Assembly: GCA_003512825.1 (NCBI GenBank)
Contig: DOOI01000194.1
Location: 8,522 to 14,458, forward strand
From: Paracoccaceae bacterium
GTDB lineage: Bacteria > Pseudomonadota > Alphaproteobacteria > Rhodobacterales > Rhodobacteraceae
Reading direction: 5' to 3'
Length of the DNA: 5,937 nt
Of the stretch, positions 1 through 5,730 are shown one piece after another. Each line of letters starts with the position of its first letter. The stretch's first letter is position 1. Both the position numbers and the translations under genes were made by a program. The notes below the pieces were generated by a model, which had not been told where the DNA came from, searched no databases, and saw only the letters and a list, made by a program, of their open reading frames with translations.

Positions 1-531
1 TCAGGCGGGCCACGCGAGCCGCAGCATGGTGGGCCAGATAATGCGGCGAAACCGACGTGCACCGGAAAAGCCATAGGCATCGGCGGCTTCAATATCGCCT
101 TTTGGCACCGATTGCAGCGCGCCGTAAAAGATTTCGGCGGAATATGCAGCGGTATTGAAGAAGAGCACCACCAACGCACCCGCCCATGCCGAGGTGAAGG
201 GCGTCAGGATCGGGTAGACCTGTTTGAGCGAAAGAAACAGGAAATAGGCAAAAAAGAACTGGATGAACAGCGGAGAGCCGCGGAACACAAAGATGAACCA
301 CAGCGCGGGTTGGCGGATCAAAGGATGTTTCGCTGCCTTGGCCAGCGCCAGCCCAGTGGCAAGCACAAAACCCGACAGAAGGGCCAAAGTGCCAAAATAG
401 ATGTTCCACAACATGCCCGAGCCGATCAGCACCACTTGTTGGCACAGCGTGAAATCGGATCGCGGCAACAGACGCTCGCCGATCCCGAGGGAGCGCAGGC
501 CGTAATCGGCAAGAGTTTCCCAGCAGCTCAT
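1..531 (-). CDS. HisM-like permease of a polar amino acid ABC importer, C-terminally shortened
   Basis: Inner-membrane permease that would pair with the HisQ-like subunit encoded just upstream. The 176-residue product has hydrophobic segments at about 44-66, 77-101 and 116-137. It carries FRGSPLFIQ at 83-91, matching FRGTPLYVQ of E. coli HisM, and the EAA loop that docks on the ATPase, with E148-A-A and G154 in KGDIEAADAYGF. It starts with ATG overlapping the previous stop as ATGA, so translation is probably coupled. The odd point is its end: TGA (bases 1-3) follows LRLAWPA, while HisM continues at this place with YSNEV and about 50 more residues holding the final membrane segments. The stop is in the sequence itself, not an edge effect. 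Possible reasons are a nonsense mutation, a frameshift, an interruption to the left, or a sequencing error. Family assignment is sure; whether it works is not. Confidence 0.88.
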   Translation of the reverse strand: MSCWETLADYGLRSLGIGERLLPRSDFTLCQQVVLIGSGMLWNIYFGTLALLSGFVLATGLALAKAAKHPLIRQPALWFIFVFRGSPLFIQFFFAYFLFLSLKQVYPILTPFTSAWAGALVVLFFNTAAYSAEIFYGALQSVPKGDIEAADAYGFSGARRFRRIIWPTMLRLAWPA

Positions 532-1412
532 GCGGCGGCCTTTCGTTGGGCTTCGCCGCCAAAGGTCGCTTGGCCACGGGTGAGGCGGCGCATGATGCGG
601 TCGAGCACGATCTCAGAGGCGCGTGTGAAGGCTAGGTAGAAGACCAGAAGAAAGAGGAAATACCACATCCGCCAGTCACCATGCGGGTATTCGGTGAATT
701 GCGGTGTCTTGGTGCCGCCCAATTCGCGCGCCCAATAAACGATGTCCTCGACACCCAGCAGGAACAGCAATGGTGTGGCTTTGATCAGCACCATCCAGAG
801 ATTTGACAGGCCGGGGAGGGCATAGACCCACATTTGTGGCACGAGGATCCGCCAAAAGATTTGCCGCGGGCTCATGCCATAGGCGGCAGCGGTTTCCAGC
901 TGGTTATGGGGCACGGCGCGCATGGCCCCAAAGAGCACATTGGCCGCAAAGGCCCCAAAGACAATGGCGAAGGTAAAGACAGCGAGGCCAAAGCCGTAAA
1001 CCTCATGCACCCATTGCGGGGCATTGCCCAAGGGCGCTTTGGCGGCTTGGCAGACGATGAAGTCATTGCCTTGACGAATGGGTTGATCCCAATCGGGGCA
1101 CAGTGTGATGTGGCGCAGATACTCGATGCCTTGATCAAGGGCGATCACGAAGAACAGGAAGAAGGCGATATCCGGCACGCCGCGCACAATGGCGATATAG
1201 CCTTTGCCCAAGAACGACAGCGGGGCGAAGCGGGCCCGCGCGGCCATGGCGCCAGCAAAGCCCATGGCCAGTGAGGCCGGAGCCGTCACGGCAAGCAAAA
1301 GCAGCACCGTCCCGAAGGATTGGTAAAAGGCGGCGTGTTTCGCCGTCGTCAGGTAGCACGAAAGCCATTTTAGGCCCTCAAGCGCTGCGGGATCAGTGCA
1401 ATAGGTGAACAT
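528..1412 (-). CDS. HisQ-like permease of a polar amino acid ABC importer
   Basis: Inner-membrane permease of the MetI-like superfamily, 294 residues. Matches to E. coli HisQ include GYIAIVRGVPD (71-81; HisQ GYTTLIRGVPD), the EAA loop with E173 and G179 in QLETAAAYGMS, YALPGLSN (197-204) and LLGVEDIV (218-225). Hydrophobic segments lie near 34-58, 80-93, 139-162, 203-221 and 248-264. It is longer than HisQ (228 residues), mainly through a polar stretch at about 95-138 with two cysteines (C105, C121), expected on the periplasmic side, and a basic tail. There is no good Shine-Dalgarno before the ATG; a strong stem-loop ends 11 bases upstream of the start codon, so expression is probably set by read-through from the binding-protein gene. 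The start is kept because the N-terminus leads naturally into the first helix. Histidine is only the namesake substrate. Confidence 0.93.
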   Translation of the reverse strand: MFTYCTDPAALEGLKWLSCYLTTAKHAAFYQSFGTVLLLLAVTAPASLAMGFAGAMAARARFAPLSFLGKGYIAIVRGVPDIAFFLFFVIALDQGIEYLRHITLCPDWDQPIRQGNDFIVCQAAKAPLGNAPQWVHEVYGFGLAVFTFAIVFGAFAANVLFGAMRAVPHNQLETAAAYGMSPRQIFWRILVPQMWVYALPGLSNLWMVLIKATPLLFLLGVEDIVYWARELGGTKTPQFTEYPHGDWRMWYFLFLLVFYLAFTRASEIVLDRIMRRLTRGQATFGGEAQRKAAA

Positions 1413-1423
1413 ATGTGAGGGGA

Positions 1424-1449
1424 GAAGGGCGGGGTAAGACCCGCCCTTC
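1424..1449 (-). promoter_or_regulatory. Intercistronic stem-loop between binding protein and permease genes
   Basis: Perfect 10-bp inverted repeat: GAAGGGCGGG at 1424-1433 and CCCGCCCTTC at 1440-1449, with a 6-base loop. It lies 11 bases after the binding-protein stop codon and 11 bases before the HisQ-like start codon. The transcript has no run of U after the stem, so it is a poor intrinsic terminator. In ABC importers such a hairpin commonly keeps binding-protein message in excess over permease message by partial termination or by blocking 3' decay. That role is inferred here. Confidence 0.7.
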
Positions 1450-1460
1450 CGATCCTTGAA

Positions 1461-2192
1461 TCAATAGGTGGCGGTTTCTTCGCCGAACCACTTTTTCAGC
1501 AGTGTATTCAGCGAGCCATCGGCCTTCATGGCTGTGATGGCTGCGTCGAGCTTGTCGCGCAGGTCCTTGTCGGACTCGCGGATGCCGAGGCCAACATCGC
1601 CGCCCAGAGGCACGGGCTCGCCCGCCACAACCAACTCACCGCCCGACGCTTCTACGATGGGCTTGAGGTAGTCCCAATCCGCGAAAACCGCGTCGGCTTC
1701 GCCATTCCGCACAGCGGCGACAGTTTCTTCGGGGGTCGCGAATTCCAGCAATGTCGCTCCGGATTCAGCGATATAGCCTGCCTGAATGGTCGAGGTCTGG
1801 GCCGAAACGACGCCTTTGAGATCTGCATCGGCAGATTTCGCCACGAAGGTCGAGGCGGTTGGTGGGTAGTAGTCCTGGCTGAAGTCGATGATCTGATCGC
1901 GCTCAGCCGTGATCGACATGCCCGCAATGATCACATCATAGTTGCCCGAAACGAGGTTTGGGATGATCGAGTCCCAGTCGTTTTTCACCCATTCGCAGGT
2001 CAGTTCGGTGCGTTTGCACAGCTCGTCGCCAAGGTCGCGCTCGAAGCCGGCGATTTCGCCTTTGTCGTCGATGTAGTTATAGGGAGGGTAGGCGCCCTCG
2101 GTGCCAAGGCGGATGGTTTTGCCATGGCTTGCCGCCATGCCCATGCCAGCCGAAAGGGCCAGCGCGGCAACGGTCAGGATCAGTTTTTTCAT
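1461..2192 (-). CDS. Periplasmic amino acid-binding protein (SBP family 3, HisJ/ArgT/OccT-like)
   Basis: Secreted binding protein that delivers a polar amino acid to the importer. The chosen start gives 243 residues: MKK, a hydrophobic signal core, and probable cleavage near residues 20-21 (GMA/ASHG). The family-3 fold is evident from TEGAYPPYNYID (31-42), GFERDLGDELCKR (49-61), the signature around AGMSITAER (90-98) and AVFADWDYL (168-176). R98 and D172 align with the HisJ residues that hold the ligand carboxylate and amino groups. C59 and C66 have the same spacing as the HisJ disulfide pair. E32 replaces HisJ Asp11; OccT-type proteins also have Glu there, so a basic amino acid or opine-like ligand is plausible but unproven. 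An in-frame ATG lies 33 bases upstream (2225); I prefer 2192 because it has GGAGA five bases ahead and begins a normal signal peptide. The upstream ATPase gene ends 45 bases away. Confidence 0.93.
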   Translation of the reverse strand: MKKLILTVAALALSAGMGMAASHGKTIRLGTEGAYPPYNYIDDKGEIAGFERDLGDELCKRTELTCEWVKNDWDSIIPNLVSGNYDVIIAGMSITAERDQIIDFSQDYYPPTASTFVAKSADADLKGVVSAQTSTIQAGYIAESGATLLEFATPEETVAAVRNGEADAVFADWDYLKPIVEASGGELVVAGEPVPLGGDVGLGIRESDKDLRDKLDAAITAMKADGSLNTLLKKWFGEETATY

Positions 2193-2197
2193 TTGGG

Positions 2198-2202
2198 TCT
2201 CC
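2198..2202 (-). promoter_or_regulatory. Ribosome binding site deciding the binding-protein start
   Basis: GGAGA on the minus strand, five bases before the ATG at 2192. The alternative ATG at 2225 would add eleven polar residues before the signal peptide and is preceded by the less typical AAGGGGCCCC. Confidence 0.7.
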
Positions 2203-2237
2203 GTTGGTTGGACTTCGTTTTTCATATCGGGGCCCCT

Positions 2238-3014
2238 TCAGGCGGGGGCAGTTGCCGACAAGAACTGTTGCAAGCGCTCAGATTTGGGCGCGCCGAAAAG
2301 CGCGTCAGGAGCACCTTCTTCTTCGATCAGGCCTTGGTGCAGAAAGATCACGTGATCTGAGACATCGGCGGCCATCTTCATATCATGGGTCACAATGAGC
2401 ATGGTGCGGCCTTCTTCGGCTAAGGCCTTGATCACGCGCACAACTTCTTGTTCCAGTTCTGGATCAAGGGCTGAGGTTGGTTCATCAAATAACAGGGCCT
2501 GCGGCTCCATGCACAGCGCACGGGCGATCGCGGCGCGTTGTTGTTGCCCGCCAGAGAGTTGCGCGGGCCAGACATCGCATTTGTCGCCAATCCCAACCTT
2601 GTCGAGATAGGCGCGTGCCCGGTCTTCGACTTCGGCGCGGTCGCGACCCTGCACGGTGACGGGCGCTTCCATGACGTTTTGCAATACAGTCATATGCGCC
2701 CAGAGATTGAACTGCTGAAACACCATGGAAAGATTGGTGCGGATCCGCAGCACTTGGCGGCTGTCAGACGGATGACGGCCCAGCCCTGTGCCGCGCCAAG
2801 ACACGGGTTCGCCTTTGAACAGGATTTCGCCTTGCTGGCTGTCTTCGAGTAGGTTGCAGCACCGCAGAAGTGTCGATTTTCCCGAGCCAGAAGAGCCGAT
2901 CAGCGAAACGACTTGGCCTTGATGCGCGGTCACATCCACGCCCTTGAGCACTTCCAGTGCCCCATAGGACTTGTGGAGATCGCGAATTTGGATGACCGCG
3001 GTGGTCTCGGACAC
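2238..3014 (-). CDS. HisP-like ATPase of a polar amino acid ABC importer
   Basis: Cytoplasmic ATPase that powers the importer. At 258 residues it equals E. coli HisP in length. All nucleotide-binding motifs are intact: Walker A GSSGSGKST (40-48), Q-loop in MVFQQFNLW (97-105), signature LSGGQQQR (153-160), Walker B ALLFDEP (173-179) with catalytic E178, D-loop SALDPE (181-186) and switch H210. FNLWAHMTVLQNVMEAP (102-118) and HVIFLHQG (221-228) follow HisP nearly word for word, placing it in the polar amino acid group rather than with general ABC proteins. The start codon is GTG (3012-3014), with AGGA nine bases ahead; the next Met is residue 97, far too late. It is the first gene of the importer operon, followed by the binding protein. 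Substrate cannot be read from an ATPase. Confidence 0.96.
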   Translation of the reverse strand: MSETTAVIQIRDLHKSYGALEVLKGVDVTAHQGQVVSLIGSSGSGKSTLLRCCNLLEDSQQGEILFKGEPVSWRGTGLGRHPSDSRQVLRIRTNLSMVFQQFNLWAHMTVLQNVMEAPVTVQGRDRAEVEDRARAYLDKVGIGDKCDVWPAQLSGGQQQRAAIARALCMEPQALLFDEPTSALDPELEQEVVRVIKALAEEGRTMLIVTHDMKMAADVSDHVIFLHQGLIEEEGAPDALFGAPKSERLQQFLSATAPA

Positions 3015-3136
3015 TGGGAGGATTCCTGATGACGTAATTTAGGGTCTCGTCAATAGGGCTGAAAATGCCACTATTTGCAACGGCTGAAACGCGGCGAAAA
3101 GGGACAGGAACGCCTCGATTGACTTAGGGTCATGGC
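3015..3136 (-). promoter_or_regulatory. Intergenic control region ahead of the importer operon
   Basis: This gap separates the PhnD-like gene from the ATPase gene, and no intrinsic terminator is visible in it. A weak sigma70-like candidate has TTGCAA (3075-3080) and CCTATT (minus-strand reading of 3052-3057), 17 bases apart. GGCTGAAA occurs twice (3057-3064 and 3082-3089), one copy overlapping the candidate -10 and spacer, the other just upstream of the -35. TTAGGGTC also occurs twice (3039-3046, 3124-3131). TGACG/CGTCA (3030-3034, 3048-3052) and TGAC-N5-GTCA (3120-3132) are inverted pairs. Together these suggest a regulated promoter, but each element is short enough to arise by chance. Confidence 0.3.
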
Positions 3137-3892
3137 TTAGTTTTCCAACAAGTCCGGCGTTGGAACAGCGCAATAGGCCGAGGCAGGGATCTGCGTGAAC
3201 CCCAAAAGCCCGAGGCTGCGGCGCGTTCTTGGGGCAAGGCGCGCAATAGCTTCGTCCACCGCCGCGCGATAGAGGTTCGCGGGTGCGCCGATCCGCGTGA
3301 TATAGGGCAATCCGGGGGTGGGGGGCGTTTCGCCGACTTTGACCAAAGCCGAGAGCGGATCGTCAAAGCGGCACATCAAACGCCATGTTTGCGCGTCGAT
3401 GGAGGCGATATCGGCCTCCCCGGCGATGATTGCGGCGACCGAGGCCTGATGCGCGCCAGTCTCAACGGTCTTGTTGAAGGAAAACCCGTGCCCCGCCATA
3501 TAATTTTGTGGCGCTGCCCAGCCTGATTGCGACGAGAAGTCATTCACCGCCAAACGCAATTTGCCCCATTCCGACGGCATGTTCGTGGCAAACAGCCGCC
3601 GCATCACCAAAATCGAGCGGTAATATCCGGGGGGGCAGGCCGGCAAGCCAAAATCCGGGGTGCCAAGCAAGGTTACATGGCCATGAAGCCGCGTGCGATA
3701 GGGCATTCCGCAGGTTTGGGAGAACACCAGATCGGGGTCTTGCCAATGTGACCAGAGCACAGGTGTATCGCGCGTCAAACGCTCTGGTGCGGGCTCGCCC
3801 CGGCGGCGCAGCGCATCGCGGATCTCTGCCCATAAAGCATCTGTTTCCATCCGCAATTCGGGGCGGTCATACATCGGAAGAGAGGCGATCAT
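3137..3892 (-). CDS. PhnD-like substrate-binding-fold protein without signal peptide
   Basis: A 251-residue protein resembling the PhnD/SsuA/transferrin-like binding-protein group (COG3221 type). It opens with MIASLPMYDRPE, which is not a signal peptide, so it is predicted cytoplasmic, unlike true PhnD. Recognisable blocks are PDLVFSQTCGMPYR (53-66), GTPDFG (77-82), CPPGYYRS (86-93), SSQSGWAA (120-127), GAHQAS to GEADIASID (146-166) and TPGLPYIT (192-199). These build the two-lobed binding fold, and the SSQSG and ADIASID blocks are the usual ligand-contact regions. No lipobox or membrane segment was seen. It begins with ATG fused to the preceding stop as TAATG (one shared base) and lacks a clear Shine-Dalgarno, so translation probably restarts after the TerB-like gene. 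The true ligand and role are unknown; a cytoplasmic sensor or an enzyme of this fold are both possible. Confidence 0.82.
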   Translation of the reverse strand: MIASLPMYDRPELRMETDALWAEIRDALRRRGEPAPERLTRDTPVLWSHWQDPDLVFSQTCGMPYRTRLHGHVTLLGTPDFGLPACPPGYYRSILVMRRLFATNMPSEWGKLRLAVNDFSSQSGWAAPQNYMAGHGFSFNKTVETGAHQASVAAIIAGEADIASIDAQTWRLMCRFDDPLSALVKVGETPPTPGLPYITRIGAPANLYRAAVDEAIARLAPRTRRSLGLLGFTQIPASAYCAVPTPDLLEN

Positions 3893-4338
3893 TAAGCGCG
3901 CTCGACCCGCTGGCGCGCCATTGCGGAATCGCGATCATTCACGCCCAGCAGGTTGCTCGCCAGCCGCATGAGCGCATCTTCTTCGGCCTCGCGCACGCCA
4001 TCGGCCAAAACGACGCTCCATAGGGCTTCGATCACCCCAAGGCGCTCCTCATAGGCGACGACCTCTTTGATTGCGCGGGTGAAACGCACCGTATCGGGGG
4101 CCTCTTCTTCCAAGCCTTCACCGGCGCGACGCAAGGCCTGCGCCTCGGTATGGTTCAAACCATAGCGGGCTTCGAGCAGGCGATCGATGCGCGTAATCTC
4201 GGCGGGTGCATAATGGCCATCGGTGCGCGCCAATCGCACCAAAAGCGCAGCCAGTGCCAAACGTGCATCCGGATCAGCCAGCGCTTCGGGCGCAGGCGAC
4301 ATCAATCGGGCCAAGAGCTCCTTGAACATAGCGCTCAC
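3892..4338 (-). CDS. TerB-family protein
   Basis: A small helical protein of 148 residues in the TerB/COG4103 group. The family shows two copies of a DGx5E motif in two symmetric helical halves, and both are here: D40-G41 to E47 and D113-G114 to E120. The acidic positions are thought to bind a metal ion in TerB. No signal peptide or membrane segment is seen, so it is cytosolic. The family name comes from tellurite resistance plasmids; stand-alone chromosomal copies like this one have no settled function, and no other ter gene is nearby. I chose GTG (4336-4338) because AGAAGG lies six bases ahead; it overlaps the DUF1330 stop as GTGA. An ATG three codons inside (4327-4329) is possible but badly spaced from that site. 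Its stop shares a base with the next start. Confidence 0.87.
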   Translation of the reverse strand: MSAMFKELLARLMSPAPEALADPDARLALAALLVRLARTDGHYAPAEITRIDRLLEARYGLNHTEAQALRRAGEGLEEEAPDTVRFTRAIKEVVAYEERLGVIEALWSVVLADGVREAEEDALMRLASNLLGVNDRDSAMARQRVERA

Positions 4339-4625
4339 GCAAAACCTTCTACGATCACCAAATCCCCAACCGACGCCCCCTCACGCGCGGCAATTGCCTC
4401 GGCGTAAGCGGCTGAGTGGTAGCAAGCGAGGGCCGCTTCATAGCTGGGGAATTCGATGACCACTGTGCGGGCCCGCGCGCTGCCCTCAATGACTTGCTGC
4501 GTGCCGCCTCGGACGACAAATTGCCCGCCAAACTCGGCAAACGCTTTTCCGTTCAGAGACTTGTAGCGCTCATATGCAACCGGATCGGTTACTTCCATAT
4601 GCGCGACCCAATAGCCCTTTGGCAT
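4335..4625 (-). CDS. DUF1330 domain protein
   Basis: A 96-residue protein that is a single DUF1330 domain (dimeric alpha-beta barrel, ferredoxin-like fold). Typical features are GYWVAHMEVTDPVAYERY near the start (4-21), a central GGQFVVRGG (33-41), and the family hallmark VVIEFPSYEAALACYHS (55-71). No signal peptide. The domain's biochemical role is not established; related small barrels bind small molecules or act as monooxygenase- or isomerase-like enzymes. It is the first gene of the overlapping trio and has the best ribosome binding site in the window (AGGAG at 4633-4637, seven bases before ATG). A 158-base gap separates it from the transporter gene upstream, so its own promoter is likely. 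Its TGA overlaps the next GTG by four bases as GTGA, suggesting coupled translation. Confidence 0.93.
   Translation of the reverse strand: MPKGYWVAHMEVTDPVAYERYKSLNGKAFAEFGGQFVVRGGTQQVIEGSARARTVVIEFPSYEAALACYHSAAYAEAIAAREGASVGDLVIVEGFA
4345..4350 (-). promoter_or_regulatory. Ribosome binding site supporting the GTG start of the TerB-like gene
   Basis: AGAAGG on the minus strand, six bases before the GTG at 4338 and fifteen before the inner ATG at 4329. It sits inside the last codons of the DUF1330 gene. Confidence 0.55.
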
Positions 4626-4783
4626 GGTTTCTCTCCTATCCTTGATGGGTTGAAGGTGGCACAGGAGACGGGCGCGTCAAGACGATTCACGCGTTCTTGG
4701 GCCCTAAACCCGATCACGCTTTGTGGTTTTCAAGGATCACGCAGGCGCAATTCGCGGCGGAATTGGACGCGTGGATGGTGTTG
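4626..4783 (-). promoter_or_regulatory. Intergenic region upstream of the DUF1330-TerB-PhnD-like cluster
   Basis: It holds the strong Shine-Dalgarno AGGAG (4633-4637) and two identical 8-mers, GATCACGC at 4712-4719 and 4735-4742, spaced 23 bases apart. A TTGAAA (minus-strand reading of 4728-4733), which could be a -35 box, lies between them; no convincing -10 follows. A 6-bp inverted repeat CAATTC/GAATTG (4748-4765) comes soon after the rarD stop but is weak and lacks a T-run, so it is not a sure terminator. Confidence 0.3.
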
Positions 4784-5668
4784 TCAGGCCGCGCGACGCG
4801 CGCGAACCATTGACCATGTGTAAAGTGCCAAGGCGGCCCAGATCATCGGGAAGGCAATGGCCCGCGCCGTGCCGAACGGCTCGCCAAAGAGGAAGACCGC
4901 GAGCAGGAGGATCATCGTTGGGGCGATATATTGCATGATACCGATCGTGGAGAGGCGCAGCAATTTGGCGGCATTGCCGTAGATCATCAACGGGCCTGCT
5001 GTGACAAGGCCCAGTCCGAGGATCAGCCACATATCCGGCGCATGCCCAGCCAGAAAATGGCCCGCGCCTGTCGCTTCCAACCAGACCACATAAGCCAGAG
5101 CCGCCGGGGCAAGCAGAAGAATTTCCAGCAAAAATCCCTGATTGGGGCCAACCGGGAGTGATTTCTTGAAATAGGCGTAAAAGCCCCATGTCACGGTCAA
5201 TGACAGGCTGGCATAGGGGATCGTGCCGTTTTCGATGGTGAGCACCAAGACCGCCGCGCCAGCCAGCGCTATGGCTATCCATTGCAAGGGGCGCAGGCGC
5301 TCGCCCAAGAGCACTGCACCAAGGAAGACTGAAAAGAGCGGATTGATATAGTAGCCCAAGGCCGCTTCCAGCGCGTGGCCCGATGCAATGGCCCAAACAT
5401 AAATGCCCCAATTGACCGAGATCAGCGCCGCAGTCAGCGCGGCCATGGCGACCGTGCGGGGAGATCGCAGGGCAGTTTTCAAATCCCCCGTCCGCCCAAG
5501 CCAGATCAGCACAGCAGCAGCCACCGGGATTGACCAAAGCACGCGATGCGCGATGATCTCGGCGGCCGGAATATGCGCTACGGCTTTCATGTAGAGCGGC
5601 AAGAACCCCCAAAGCAGATAGGCCGTCAGGCCAAGGGCGAAGCCTTTTGGTGTGTCTTCCGCTGTCAT
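4784..5668 (-). CDS. rarD: RarD protein, EamA/DMT-superfamily transporter
   Basis: Ten-helix inner-membrane transporter of the drug/metabolite superfamily, RarD subgroup. From the chosen ATG it has 294 residues, close to the 296 of E. coli RarD. RarD-type blocks are WGFLPLYMK (20-28), EIIAHRVLWS (37-46), NWGIYVWAI (86-94), ALGYYINPLF (103-112), GERL (122-125) and LRLSTIGIMQYIAPT (237-251). Two EamA-like halves are visible, about 9-145 and 152-288. Basic MVRARRAA at the end agrees with a cytoplasmic C-terminus. The E. coli name reflects a chloramphenicol-sensitivity annotation; the natural substrate is not known. An in-frame ATG at 5689 would add seven residues, but it abuts a stem-loop and has a poorer ribosome site, whereas 5668 has GAGGG (5673-5677) four bases ahead. 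It is probably transcribed from its own weak promoter or by read-through from the right. Confidence 0.92.
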   Translation of the reverse strand: MTAEDTPKGFALGLTAYLLWGFLPLYMKAVAHIPAAEIIAHRVLWSIPVAAAVLIWLGRTGDLKTALRSPRTVAMAALTAALISVNWGIYVWAIASGHALEAALGYYINPLFSVFLGAVLLGERLRPLQWIAIALAGAAVLVLTIENGTIPYASLSLTVTWGFYAYFKKSLPVGPNQGFLLEILLLAPAALAYVVWLEATGAGHFLAGHAPDMWLILGLGLVTAGPLMIYGNAAKLLRLSTIGIMQYIAPTMILLLAVFLFGEPFGTARAIAFPMIWAALALYTWSMVRARRAA

Positions 5669-5690
5669 TGTGCCCTCGTGCGATCGCATG

Positions 5691-5726
5691 CCATGGCCTA
5701 GCGCCTTTGCGGCGCAATGGCCATGG
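5691..5726 (-). repeat. Long two-tier stem-loop between the partial gene and rarD
   Basis: Outer arms CCATGGCC (5691-5698) and GGCCATGG (5719-5726) are perfect 8-bp complements. Inside them GCGCC (5701-5705) pairs with GGCGC (5711-5715) around the loop TTTGC, with a small 2/3-base internal bulge. It starts four bases after the stop of the right-hand gene and lies 22 bases before the rarD ATG. With no U-run it is not a classical intrinsic terminator; 3'-end protection or Rho-assisted termination would fit. Confidence 0.7.
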
Positions 5727-5730
5727 GGCC

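Noticed and set aside
1..531. Shortened permease explained as a window-edge cut
   Set aside because: A real in-frame TGA occupies bases 1-3, so the frame ends in the sequence and is not simply cut by the edge.
112..639. 175-codon plus-strand frame opposite the permease genes
   Set aside because: Highly charged, without any domain pattern, and fully antisense to two well-supported permeases; typical of high-GC antisense frames.
834..1274. 146-codon plus-strand frame opposite the HisQ-like gene
   Set aside because: His-, Gly- and Glu-rich composition expected from the complement of a hydrophobic coding sequence.
3508..4023. 171-codon plus-strand frame opposite the PhnD-like and TerB-like genes
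   Set aside because: No recognisable motif, crosses the junction of two convincing minus-strand genes, and no ribosome site was recognised for it.
3892..4338. Tellurite resistance locus
   Set aside because: Only a TerB-like gene is present, without terA, terC, terD or terE neighbours; the family name does not prove the trait.
4748..4765. CAATTC/GAATTG hairpin as terminator of rarD
   Set aside because: Only six pairs, AT-rich stem and no T-run after it; recorded within the intergenic region but not called as a terminator.
5680..5687. GCGATCGC octamer, like the HIP1 palindrome of cyanobacteria
   Set aside because: A single copy in a high-GC genome is expected by chance, and the genes are not cyanobacterial.
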